Positions 13,114-24,791 of a stretch of DNA of 64,000 nt are shown here, one piece after another. The translations under genes were made by a program, and so were the position numbers. The notes below the pieces were generated by a model. The model was not told where the DNA came from and searched no databases. It saw only the letters and a list, made by a program, of their open reading frames with translations. The number at the start of each line of letters is the position of its first letter. Positions within the stretch are counted from its first letter, which is position 1. The stretch is from Saksenaea vasiformis B4078. Lineage: Eukaryota > Mucoromycota > Mucoromycetes > Mucorales > Saksenaeaceae. The stretch spans positions 279,579 to 343,578 of the forward strand of contig JNDT01002356.1 in the NCBI GenBank assembly GCA_000697055.1. Direction: 5' to 3'.

Positions 13114-13985
13114 GGATGACAATTGGGATTCCTGCAGCTTAGAAAAGAAGGACACACTTTTTCATATTTTTTTTCGCAGACTTTGACATTTTTCGGCGGA
13201 ACCTAAAAAGCTCGGTGTGCGTGATTGGCTCTAGAACTGCGAGAGCCAAATTCACGCTTCCTATGTTGTCGCTTGAATGGCCACAAGTTTGACAGCTTTA
13301 TCGATCCGAACCCTATTGCAAGCAAGGCGAGACGAGAAGTGAAAAATTGAAAAAAGAAAAATACGTAGCGGTTATTTGACCATGAATTCGATATAGAAAG
13401 TAGCTAATGTGTGTTTAGCTTGTGGCAAACGATGCCATCTTTTGTACCCGGTAACTTCGACAAAGATACGGAGAATGGCCCTGCCAGATATGGTACCTGA
13501 GGACAAAGGTGATTCTTTCCTAATTGCTTCGATTGTAGGAGTCGTCTTTATTTGCCACTCAGGTAGAGAGATTGCATATATTCGAGCGCTCTTGCACAGG
13601 CTATAACTACAGCGTACATACAGTACTGTACATTAATCGCACTTGAGATTCTTTACTTTCTTGGCCAACCTTCATGTTGTAAAGAGCCGTTGAAAAGCTA
13701 CAAAAAAAACACGCTTGTCTATCCTACATTTTTCAAGCGACAGACTTGGAAGTCTTGCAGTAGATCGGTAAAGCACGAGAGTGCGTGATTACGTGTCTTG
13801 TCAGGTGAACATAAGAAAACATATAAAACGTGAAACAACAGGAATTCCCTTATCTTCCGTCCATACTAATTGTATCCAATCATACGCTTGTAACGAATCT
13901 GGTTCTGTAAACAGTTCTCGTGAACTTCATTATTCAAAATGCTCGTTATCACATAACAACAACAATCATCTTGGAATAATTACAA
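13114..13985. other. Intergenic, no gene recognised
   Basis: Between the start of the Rrp17-like gene and the end of the secreted-protein gene, both on the minus strand. A 65-codon frame at 13409-13606 with a CLACGKRC start has no splice context or family resemblance. The Rrp17 promoter should lie at its left end. Confidence 0.45.
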
Positions 13986-14602
13986 CTACGCCAACCACGA
14001 CAATCCAGCTAGGCACGAATTGATGCTACTTTTGTCAGTCAGCTGCTTGACTTTGTCCATAATGTCTTTCATCTCCGTCTTGTTGGTCATCACCGAGCAG
14101 TCGTTCACCGACGGAATGTCGTAGCAGAGAGTGTAGTAGTTCTTCACTACTCCATTCACTGTCTTGTTTTCTTGGTAATAAACGCCCGTGCCCCTTACAA
14201 CTAGGGATGCGTCGTAGCCAGCTCGTGAATCTTTGGTGAGTAAATAGCACATATTTTTGATTTGGGTTGGGTTCTTCGGCCCATTTCTTTCTGTTGCCTC
14301 TTCTTGCGATACAGTTGACTGGGGAAATCTGATTGAGCGGGCCATTGGATGTGTATGCATGGTGGCTACTTTTGGTCCATCTATAAAAGTATCCCTCGAC
14401 CGTATTGTTTGCAAAGAGTTGTTCATAATCAGTGTTAAACACTAGAGACCCTCTTCCTTCGCGCTTGTTAGCAGAGTCCCAGACACAGATGCCTTGAGCC
14501 CCGAAAAACGCCGCTCCGAGGATAAATCCAACAAAGGCGTGCACATACGATGCCCCAGCGAGGGCCAGAAAAAAAAATAAGAAAGGCTTGCAAACGTTTC
14601 AT
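13986..14602 (-). CDS. Predicted secreted protein, unknown function; apparent 1-nt frame break in signal peptide
   Basis: Exon 1 runs from 14602 (ATG) to 14313 and exon 2 from 14230 to 13986, with an 82-bp GT-AG intron whose phase joins the frames. The mature part has a VWDSANKREGRGSLVF segment, N-glycosylation-type NNT and NKT sequons, and Cys residues near the C-terminus (LCYDIPSVNDCSV, SINSCLAG). The start is odd: MKRLQAFLIFF followed by LALAGASYVHA would be a textbook signal peptide, but the two halves lie in different frames, separated by a run of nine A/T pairs at about 14569-14577. Eight would restore the frame. The break could be a real indel, an assembly error in the homopolymer, or another start in use. 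No family recognised. Confidence 0.55.
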
Positions 14603-14953
14603 GGATTATCGAGCTTGACAGAGAAGTGATGAGACGCAGAAAAAGCAGGAAATAAGAAGTATCCGTTTTATACTCTTCAACTTACGCCAGTGTGCAGTTC
14701 GAGGAACACCATGGTCCTCACCATCCTTCAGGAATACAGGGATGCGTTTCTGTTGTCACTGCTAGTATACAAAGTTTGGACGGCGAAACGATTATGCGCG
14801 TAATATGGCGTACACATTAAAATATACCTTTCAATGAAGCCAGAAAACGTGTCATGCAGGTATCTGTTGCAGCAGTTTGGAAAATTAAAACACCCGCACG
14901 TGTGATAGCCAATTTTGATTAAGGTTTACTTATTCGTTTGCTTTTAATACCGC

Positions 14954-15447
14954 TTATTCGTAATGAGCAGCCCTTACGTCAGATGCAGGTGTTGCTTCTG
15001 TTTCCCCGTTGATGAAGTCGGTCGAATTAAGAGAGAACTGCACGATCGTATAGATAAAGTAACATAAAATGATAGCAATGGACCAACCTATTACGTACTT
15101 TGGAACAAGTGAATACAACACTGGAGCTTTACCAAATATACAAAATGTTCTATGAGGAAGCTGACAGAGAATTGGTCGGTCGGCAATGTTCATTTTAGAA
15201 GGAAGATGTAGGAAACTACGTTAAGCACAAACCATAGGCGATTGAAGGAAACGCCATTACGCATAACAAAGCTTAATTTTTCAGAGGATACAGTTACCGA
15301 AAATTCTTGGTACAACAGTTCAGTGTGACTTGACATGAACGTACAACAGATTCTGATATCAGCATTGTCTTCCGAAGAACATATTGAATACAGGTCTCTC
15401 ATATGTTGTATCCTGGATACTTCGTCGTGTATAGCCATAATCATCAT
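14954..15447 (-). CDS. Hypothetical small membrane protein
   Basis: Two frames on the minus strand join in phase 0 across a 59-bp GT-AG intron (15161-15219): exon 1 15447-15220 and exon 2 15160-14954, giving 144 residues. Exon 2 encodes a strong hydrophobic helix (VIGWSIAIILCYFIYTIVQF) followed by a short polar tail ending AAHYE. Exon 1 encodes a mixed segment with one CC pair. The ATG choice is uncertain because an acceptor-like CACAG lies just before it, so there may be an upstream exon. No family is recognised; support comes only from phase and the membrane segment. Confidence 0.4.
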
Positions 15448-16898
15448 AAACCTGTGGTCATGAGGTTACTGAGCAAGTATAAGACCTACAGCGTGAAAGA
15501 TGATGGGGATTTCCAATGAGTTAAACTATACGTTAGCCTAATTACAGTCCGCTATCCTACTTCCCCACGCTAAACTTTGATGTGTCGATGTACTTTTTTT
15601 TCTTTTGTACCACAGTATAGTGAGCTCTTTGCCTTGTAGTATGAACATCACCGAACCTTCATTTAGGGGTGATGCAACCTGCATAACCCGAACTATGGAA
15701 TCATTAGCTGCATACGTGACGCTCTTCTGAAATGATAGCTCTGCCTAAGTAGACGATGTTTGAAAGTGGATAGGATTTCATTTAGATGGTATTGCCGCGA
15801 ACGATGTGCTTTGATGTTTAGATATAATAGTTTGAGCGGTGACCTATTGGTAATACTTGATGTAAAGGTATTGACTTCTTCATAAGCATTTCTCGATAGT
15901 GATCTGACAATATTATGTCCTTCGGAAAACTTTATTCCTGTGGATACTTTGCACTTGCCATCAAATCTTCCAACTGGACCGAGACTCAGGAAAATAAGAT
16001 TGCTAATTTTTCTTGGCAGGCAACTGTACCAGCCAAAATTACTGCAGAGCTATTTGTAAGTATTGGCGTTGCTAGAAATCTAGGGCGTTTGTTCTCAAAC
16101 TTGCAAACATATCGTACAGTCTTTGTGGAAATCAAAGTGTATCTAGATGTTCTGTAAAATTAGCGCAAGCTCCATTGTTCCCATTAACGACTGGAAATAG
16201 ATGAAAACGGAGACGTAAAATGATCAGGTATTTTCTACTTTTCATGCCTTGCAATTTTGGCAATGGGTACTTTTTACATGGTCCCCGAGGCAAGATGAAT
16301 GAGGTGCATACAGTTACATACTCAGATCAACCGCAAAGACATGAATAAGTTGTACCTATCATCAAAGCAACTCCATCGCCTTCTTGTTAACGTGCCCCCC
16401 TTAGTGATCTTCTATTCTAGAGAAATTGTTTTATATGAACGGGCTTTGTCTATTGAGTTTAGCTCGATTGTATTCTTATCGGGTACACAGTGTGTAGTGC
16501 ATTTACAGGATTTTCCTATGATTTTGGGTCTATTCGAAATTACTCAGCGTTACTTCCCAATGAAGCATGCGTTTTGAAGTGGGTGTCTTTACGTTCATGT
16601 AACGAACAGTTCACGTTTGGATAACTACAGTCCGCGTTAGAGCAGTTCACATTTAGAGTGAAGGATTCCTCTGTCGGAAAGTGTAAAAATGTCCTAAGCA
16701 AGGAAAATGTTCCGCCAAAAGCAGTACGACGTTTTGACGTTTTGACGATTCATTGCATCAGTGGCAGTTTCTCTACGCGTTATCACAAAGCATAGAAATG
16801 TTTCATGATGAGCTCATACCAGAATCATCCGTACTTAAAGAGGCGTATGAATTATTTTTTATTCTTCGGCTCTGTTTACCTTTAACATCCTGGGTAAT
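15448..16898. other. Gene-poor spacer
   Basis: Only short unconvincing frames (for example 80 codons at 15915-16157 and 92 codons at 16299-16577), with no splice-consistent extension or domain. It borders a dispersed repeat copy at its right end. Confidence 0.45.
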
Positions 16899-17361
16899 GA
16901 TGTCAATTTATTATACCTGCAAGATTATTCACGTTTTCTGCCTCTTGTTTAGGCTGCATGACCTCCGTCCCGAACCGTCTTGGCCGTGCGTGCAACTTAT
17001 GTTCACCACTTAAGTAAGTAAACGTTATCATACTCAGTATCACTGGTTTTTTCTTTCGTCCCTTCACCCGCGCCCACCGCTTCGGTGCGGAGTTGGATCC
17101 CCGTGTAAACACGAGATTATCCCTTCGGGGGGGATAAGTAGAAGACATCAAAGCATCTTTCATTTACTAACCATGGACTATTTTTTATGCTGCCTGAATA
17201 AATTTTGCGTCCACTGGAGAGACCAAGTTCACGTAAGTTGATTAATCTTCTGGCGTAAAATTAATGTACTGACCACCGCATATTCAATTCTTCTTTAGCG
17301 CAAACCAGGCTCTTCAGAGGCGCAAGATTTTATTTAGAGTAGCTTAAAAAATGGTTCAATA
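16899..17361 (-). repeat. Dispersed repeat, copy A
   Basis: About 460 bp homologous to 44780-45227 (same orientation) and 47711-48190 (opposite orientation). Shared landmarks in order on the + strand: GATGTCAATT at 16899, a GGCTGCATGACCTC core near 16951, a TTTTGCGTCCA block near 17203, AAATTAATGT near 17258 and GTTCAATA ending at 17361. On the minus strand the core encodes RRFGTEVMQPKQ; the other copies encode RRFATEVMQPKQ and GWFGAEVMQAKR. The similarity is patchy, so these look like old, diverged copies of one element. Confidence 0.6.
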
Positions 17362-18827
17362 AACATTATATAGAGAAACCGACTGCCATGTAAGCCATTG
17401 GCGATTTATGGTACACAAAGTGCCAGGCTTTATACAGAGCGAAAACAAGCTAAAGTCCGAGTAGAAGCCATGGCTTCCAAAGCTTGAACATAGAGTATGC
17501 GTTCCTACTAAACAGCGCGTCGGGCTGCTGTCTAACGGAACTGAGTAAGACAATGCCTTCCGCACACGTGGGAGAGGAATCATCACCAAATAGTTTTCCA
17601 ATGCGTTGTGAAAAGTCGAAAGGTTTTCCTTTTGCTCCACTGGAATAGTATACCGTTAGGGCAGCATTTAAGAGCATTGATCTCTTTACTGCGGCCAAGA
17701 GGATTGAGAACATACGATCTAAGTAAACTTTGGCAGTCTCCGGTGAAACGTGACGCGGTCTCTTTTTGTTACCGCTATTATGGGAGACGTGAAGTGTTCA
17801 TTCTGGCGCATAGGCAGCGCATGAGCCAATCTTCCGTATGCACATAACCCAGGATTCCCTTCATCATTACAAGCTCCGAGTCGCACGTGCCACAGGCACG
17901 GACGTTGATGCCGATCCTTTTATCCCGGTCTTTAAATCTGAGAGATGCTATTGGGATGTTTGCTAATGACAAATACTAAACTGCCGTGGGGATACCTTGC
18001 TCGAAGGAAGGCCCGTTTCGCTTCATTCGGACCATCTTTTTACTAGTTACTCCTGAAACCCAGCACTCAAAGAGATACGAACTGATGTGAACTCACTAAA
18101 TACCCATTGATAATTGCTTTTTGAGAACACCGGCAGATCAAGATCATATCTCAGAACCAGCGTTTGACATTCTTGACCAGAAAAAAGCCGACCAAATAGT
18201 GCAATAAACGGCCATTTATAGGGATATAGTGTGGAAATCAGAAAATAGGAAATGAAAGCACCGAGCTGCTTAATCTCCCACTCCTTTGTTGCACCTCTAC
18301 CGGATTGTTTGGTATATGGAAACCATGCGCTGTCCTTAGTCTCAGGTACGAACGCTTGCTGTAATTTTTGATACTCGTACTATTGCTTAATCATTCTGAG
18401 TTTATGTTTGTACGTATCAGAACCATACGGTCAGGGAACCTTTGTCTTATCCATATTCATGCGTTTACCAGATCGCTTCTCAAGACATTGGGTTGATAAA
18501 GATAATCAGAGCATTGGCCAATCGAAGATGAATAAGATGTGTGAGAAAAAGAAGACAGGTCTTCCCCGAAAATTATCAATTGCTTCCTGTTACCCGAAAC
18601 ATTCCCTGTGCCAGATAACGGAACCAAACTCTGTATGGACACGAATACGAGCGTTGGACCAACGTAAAAGGACTACCTCTCCAGCGCAAAGTCTATTTAG
18701 AGGAAACATCAAATGGTCTTAAACTGACAAGCGAATCGAAGTAATTCCAGTCACCTGCAAGTACATTGTCAAACCAGTGCAATGCAATCGACAAGCCACA
18801 GCTAGACACCTCTTCTTCTTTCGCAAC
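17362..18827. other. Gene-poor spacer
   Basis: Contains frames of 60-104 codons with no recognised domain. The longest is 18408-18722. A minus-strand frame at 17450-17713 starts hydrophobic and has a KPFDFSQRIGKLFG stretch but no partner exon. The right end should hold the promoter of the CCDC25-like gene. Confidence 0.45.
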
Positions 18828-19795
18828 ATGGTATTATATTTCACGAGCAATGGTATGTCCAATGTGTTTCCGTCACTTTAAACAGTAGCTAAATCTATAG
18901 TATAGTGGTTGACCCTCCTGTCACCATCTATATGGGCAAGGACAAATTTGAAAGTAAGTGTACCATGAAACGCGTCGATCGATGGTTCTAGCTACCTACA
19001 TTGCTATTTCTTGTGATAAGATGAAGATCTGATCAAGTACGGCTTCCCTGAGGATATTTGGTAAGGAAGTGCTGTCTTAAATATGACGCCGTAAGACACT
19101 GAGCCGTATGTGAAGGGTAGGTTTATGTTAGGAAAAACAAATTGTTTAAGCTTGCTTTGGACGGGTTAGTTCCACGTGGATAAGTTGTCGAGTGCACACG
19201 TGTATGTCCGCCTTCAGCCAGGTCAGACATGGGATGATATACCGGAACCTGTGATAGAGGATTGTGCACAACTGGTCAAGGCAAATAGCATTGAAGGCAA
19301 CAAAAAGAATGGCATCACCGTCATTTATACACCTTGGGATAACCTGAAAAAGACGCCAGGCATGGAAACTGGTCAAGTCACATTCTTCAATCATAAGAAG
19401 GTAATCTTTATCGGGGACACCAGTATATCCGTTTTGCTGATCCCAGTTCAGGTTAGACGAGTGCATGTTGAAAAAAGGATCAATGAGATTGTCAATCGAT
19501 TGAACAAGACAAAGGAGGAGCGCCATCCCGATCTTCAACACGAGAAGATCCAAAGAGAAAAGAAGGATCGTAAAGCAGCACGTGAAGAAGAATTTGCTCA
19601 GGTACCTGTCCTCTTCTTTTATAGACAGCACTGATGATCCTTTTTTTTTAGCAAGAGATTGCTCGCCAGAAAGCGGAGCAAAAGCGCAAGGCCGAGAAAG
19701 AGATTCAGGATATGTTTGACGAAAGGAATATGCAGAGCAATTGGAGGGAGCACGAAGTGGAAGACGTTAATGCGGCAGAGGAGGATTTCATGTAA
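18828..19795 (+). CDS. JLP2: CCDC25/Jlp2-like protein (NFACT-R domain)
   Basis: Exons: 18828-18852, 18906-18953, 19021-19060, about 19170-19400, 19452-19601 and 19652-19795. The product begins MVLYFTSN, continues through [17 protein letters not shown] and FPEDIW, then [40 protein letters not shown], a Lys/Glu coiled coil and an acidic end EEDFM. This matches the CCDC25 family from end to end. Members carry the NFACT-R domain shared with ribosome quality-control factors; the animal protein is also reported to bind extracellular DNA. Anomaly: between exons 3 and 4 the split Trp codon needs one more G after the AG at 19168-19169 (TTAGTTCCAC where TTAGGTTCCAC is expected), so the frame is off by one base. 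Confidence 0.85.
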
Positions 19796-21621
19796 CGTGT
19801 AACAATGATACATTAAATGGAATTCTAGCTACTCTGAGTGAACACTGCTCTAAAGAGTCTTGATATCCGCTAGGAAAGAAATAAACATTTAGCACAATGC
19901 ATCAGTCAGATCTCAAAACCATACTTACAGGAACTTGGTCCTAGTCAATGCAAGACAGCTGTTAAGATATCTAGGGGTTGACATTGGTACGCTTGAGACA
20001 GATTGAAACAAACGTCAGGCAGAATATAGAAGGGACAGTAGACATGAGTAGTCTTGATATAAATAGTCGATCCACGTGTTTCCTATGAACTTTGAAAAGA
20101 ACAGAACTAAAGGTTGTGGCCTTTCCTTTAAATGGCACTGAGCATTCAAACGAAAACGGCTGCAATTTCATACTGCAGGGCACGTTACTGATGGTTTAAT
20201 CAGGATCGAAGGAGAAAAAATTGAAAATAACATGATATCAATACTAGATCAAATGCCGAAGGCATGGGCTTCGTTCTTGGCACAGTAAATATAAGTGACT
20301 ACATGGGAACGGCATTTTATCGTTGAGACCATCTGGAGAGCAAGTATATAACAGAAAGATGGAGCGTCACAATTGATATAGTACACTTAACCATGACCAC
20401 CTTTAGGTTTAACAGTGCTCTCCTTTCCTTGAAAGGGTAGATGTCCGCATGTATTCCACGGCGCTGGTAGCTGCGATCCATCGCTACAATTTTACTCTAT
20501 TGTGGTAATCTTTGAGAGAAACGTGGTTATCCGACATGACAAAGTTTGTATGAAAAAGATAAATAGATGTGCAAGTGATTACAGGGTTGTACGCATACAC
20601 ACATGCGTGTGCTTAAAGCGAGATGTCTTTAAGGATCCGACCGTACTACAACCATCTGCACTATCAAATATCTTATGCTACGACCCTGAGGTACGTCGAC
20701 AGATACACCACTCTTGGGCTCTTCCCATCTCCTTTAATTTGCATGTATTTACATCATCTGTTGCTCGATCCCGTGGAATATCTGGTAAAAGACCGTGTCT
20801 GCTAAGTAACGCACAACTAATGAAGCCTTTTTGGAGCCAAGTCCATTAAATACATAGCTTGCTAAACTTTTCTCGATGGGGGGGCGTTTCACACGAAATG
20901 ATGCGTGCATAATGCTGTGAAACCCTTCATCCACTGGTGCAATCTACACAATCCTTCCGGGCTCTGACTGAAGGACCCTTGCGCCATAGAGCTCTATGCT
21001 CCATAACACAATTGAATTGCGCTACGTGTTGCGCGTACTTTGAAACTTTCCCAAAATTGTAAAATTTCAATCAGTTGCCCTTCAGATGATGTTACCCGAG
21101 CCCAATTATTTCGTCGGTGTCTTGTACGACCTATATCCTCTAACTGAAAAAATTGGGTCGTCTTTAATTTCTCAAACTGTTAAAATAGAAAACTCAAGTA
21201 AACAAATTTAGGATAACCTTTCTATTCATCAAATATCTTCCATCTCGCCTGGGCAGTCTGGATATCAGCAAAACGCTTTCTTGCCTACAGTTGGAGGAAA
21301 CTATATTTTTTATTGAATGTGATCTGAGCTTCAAGCACCACATGGGCTGCTGCAGAAGTCTGCTACTAGCACAGACAGTTGTTCTTTGGGTGCCAAAACG
21401 TTAGGAGACCAATACGAAAAAGATTTGAGTCTCAGCGTAAAATTGCTTTCAGTGCAATGGTGATATTTTGAGATCATTTTCCAAAGTCTTTTTTTGTGCA
21501 GTGTAACCGTGCTGAAAACGTGTTGATGGCTATTTAAATCATACTTGACTATTTCAAGGTGTTCTACCTACCCTCTTCCCATTACTTCCCTTAACGACAG
21601 CTAAGCTGTACCTTGTTCACC
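19796..21621. other. Gene-poor spacer
   Basis: No frame longer than about 115 codons and none with recognisable motifs or splice extension. The last 150 bp before 21622 include a pyrimidine-rich stretch that probably belongs to the leader of the mucin-like gene. Confidence 0.45.
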
Positions 21622-22835
21622 ATGAGATCATGGTTCCTTCCTTTCCTTATGATTGCCTTGTCCTTGGCGACCATTGCGTCGTGCAAAGCGCTCTTTGATT
21701 CACCAGTCACACGGGATCTTTTGACAGAAGGTTTATCAGATCAAAAAGTATAAAGCCGTTTACGTGTACTAATATATAACCTACAGATGCTAATAGGAAA
21801 CTCGCACCCCGCGATCGCCATGAGGATGATCATCCCAAAGCTAGACAGCACACTGCCACTACCACTACGCCTACCCCAACACATCGTCACCGCAAAAGTC
21901 GTCCCACAAAAAAAGCAAAATCCTCCAACAAACCTAAGCATACCCCATCGCCATCCAAAACCATCAAGGCCAAACGTCCATCTAAAGCGACTACACGTCC
22001 TCACAAGCACAAGAAGACAAAAGCTGCCACTCACAAGAAAACTTCTGTTGGTACTCATGTCACGACGAAGCGGCCAAAGACAACCACGACAACCACCACG
22101 ACGTCGCATCAACACCCAAGCACTACCACTAGAAAGATTAGGACTACTACAAAGGTCAGCACCACAAGAACAACAACTAGAGCTGCGACCACAACAAGCG
22201 ATAGAACCAGCACTAAAACCAGAACTACCACGACGACGACGACGACCACGAGTACCGCTACTACCACCACTACGCAAATGAGCACGCTTAGAGGTGCCAG
22301 CACTGAGACCGCCAGTTCCACGTCGACGTATTTGGCTATGACGCCAAAATTAGCAGCATCTCCCTCAGTCGCAGCTCAGCCTAATGCTCCTCAAGAAGAG
22401 CAAAGGGTTCCTGCCGCCTCCCGAGAGGTGGATGCACGTCCGACAAGTGCAGCTGCAGGTATATCGGCCAGCGTTGCGGCAGGCTGTATCGCTGCTGCTG
22501 GGTTGGCAGGGATGATTGTCCATCGTCGCCGGCAACCCGAAAACTACGATATGAGCAGTGATCCGGGACCACAGCTGCAAACGCATTGGCGACCCCAATC
22601 GTTTATGGTAGCAGTGTCGGGTGCGGTGTCTAAACTGCCGAAACGTAACAACTCCACCGGATTGCGATCGGTGCTTGGAACGATCCGGCGGGCGACGTCG
22701 TGGAAATCGAACAAATCAAAGAAACAAGGCGATGAAGAAGCAATTGCCTATGGTGTTGCTGTTACCACACCTTCCGTCCAGCCTTATGTTAACCAAGAGT
22801 TTCACGAAGTAGACCTAAGAGGAAATCATCCTTGA
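21622..22835 (+). CDS. Mucin-like single-pass (type I) membrane protein
   Basis: Exons 21622-21730 and 21787-22835 join in phase to 385 residues. Layout: a signal peptide (MRSWFLPFLMIALSLATIAS), a short charged stretch, a basic Lys/Thr/Pro segment, a Thr-dominated domain with several runs of 8-9 threonines (about residues 130-215), an Ala/Ser linker, one membrane helix (SVAAGCIAAAGLAGMIV) and a cytoplasmic tail of roughly 110 residues that opens with HRRRQPENY. This is the architecture of heavily O-mannosylated fungal cell-surface proteins such as Mid2/Wsc-type wall sensors, but no WSC or other ligand domain is present, so a sensor role is only a guess. The long arginine- or valine-rich frames on the opposite strand are shadows of the Thr codons. 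Confidence 0.75.
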
Positions 22836-24791
22836 ATTGAAACATGAATCTACCCATTGAGAAATGTTTACTTTCAGCATTCTTTATTTGTGTACATTTC
22901 TATTTTTTTTCCTTTCTTTTTCGGTTTACGGTGACAATGCGAAAACATTGAAATTTGATCCATCCCGAAGCATTGGTCGGCCTATTAGGAACTAAATTAA
23001 TGGTTAGGAAATATGTCAGAAACTATCCTTTTGTCGTGGTTACCTGGATTTTTCATATAGTTCTGCACCCTTTTAAAGCTATTTACGTTATGATCTGCTT
23101 GTCTTACCGTTCAATTTTGCGTTCATACCAGACTTCATTCGCTACATACAAAAGATTTGTGCGTTTTCCCCGTTCTTTTTTTACTTCTAGCCTATCCAAC
23201 CGCTGCCCCAAGCTATCATGGTTATAAACTTCCCCCTTTAAATGCAAGGTAAATTGATGCTTGCACGAAAAGGTCTATCTATCTACTCTTTCATGTGTCG
23301 GGCGACAAAGCCGAACAGATTTACATCGCTTCGAGTCTTGTGCAATGCGTTATCTGCTACTACCCGGTCCTGCCATATCGAAATACCTACTCCAGTCACG
23401 CCCGCTTGTAACAAGCGTAGTATTGTCCTCTATCATGAGATCGAAGTAACCTTCGATGGCAAGTAAAAGGACGTGCGAGTGTGGTCCGTTTACCAAACAT
23501 GATTTATTTAATGAAGTGTAAGAAAAAAAAAAGTTGATTCAATAAACAGTAATGTCTGGGGTAACACAACCGTGAGATGTCCACCGCGCGAATGGGGTAC
23601 TTCTACCCATTTTATCCGGGTGCCGAGTGCGATTTGCGAGAAAAAAAAAGGGCAATTTTGAATTGGCTGAGGTGAAAACGTGCCTGCCATTGGGAATGAA
23701 TTCTGATCTAGCCGAAACTCAATGCACCCTGGCCTGCGAAGTTTGTTTCTTCGTCTTATTTGTTTGTGTCCTCATCCAACCTGATCGTTGAAAGCTAATA
23801 TGCTCACCATGTTTTGATCTCTTAAATTAGTCTGCACTCTATGATCTCATTCTTACAGAGCATGAGCTTTTTTTACGTGGGTAGTTGCTTGATTGGGGAT
23901 GGAAAGTCTAGAAACGATATCAAACGAGAGGCGTGACGTCTAATAACCAGATCGCAGCTGCTGGGTCATTGCCCAATGCGGTGCTGCGAGGTTACAAACA
24001 AGATGGGATCGTAGCGATTGTACAGTCGAGTACACATCTTCCGGACCTGCCGAAAGTTTGCTTTCGATCTGAAAGCCGGATTTTCTAAAAGACTGATGAT
24101 TTAACTGTAGGCAATGTGTATGTGATATGTATTTGAGGCGCAGGGAACGGGGGAGACCGAGTGTGTCGTGTCTCACAAGATGTACCCCGACGGCACCACC
24201 ATGTCTATCAAAAGTGATGCCATCAGCCTCGTTGCTGTGATAGTGCGAATTGTTATTTGATCACATCGATTCAGAATGATTGTTTCGGGATCAATAAGAA
24301 AATAGAATGGGGGACCAGCCACGTTGTTTTCGCCACATATCGTCAAAAGTTTACCCGTGGATGATATGTCAGCACCGTTTTCTCGGCGCACTCGGATCCA
24401 CTTGACGCATGCGTAATCAAAATTCCCGCGTTTCGATCTTCTTGTGGAAAAGATCCTGTATCACATACGGCTACCTGTTCCCCCGAAAAAGGATCACGGA
24501 ACGCAACAATGCCAAGCATTTCCCAATTGACGACAAACTTTATAGGAAAAAAAAGATATGTACAAATAAAACAAAAAATAATTTGATCAGTGAAAGAGAG
24601 ACAAAACAAGTGAGTTGAGAGAGCTAGAGCGGGGAACAAGAAAAAAGAGAATCATATAAACAAGGAAAGGAGAGGCATAAGAACAAAAAAGAAAAAATAG
24701 AAAAGAGAAAAAAAAATACACACAGCAGCATATGAACATGGTATGAAACGAAAAGAAAGAATGAGAGAAAGAAATCAGCATAGTAGCGCTT
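22836..24791. other. Intergenic, no gene recognised
   Basis: Contains only short frames. A purine-rich tract (about 24590-24780, mostly A and G on the + strand) lies directly downstream of the zinc-finger gene's stop codon, in its 3' region. A short stretch at 23510-23555 resembles the GTTCAATA-containing end of the dispersed repeat but is too short to call. Confidence 0.45.

Noticed and set aside
21741..22321. Long Arg/Ser/Gly-rich and Val/Leu-rich frames on the minus strand
   Set aside because: They are the antisense reading of the Thr/Lys-rich stalk of the mucin-like protein, whose spliced + strand frame has a signal peptide and membrane helix.
23510..23555. Possible fourth copy of the dispersed repeat
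   Set aside because: Only the terminal 45 bases resemble copies A and B; the core motif is absent nearby.
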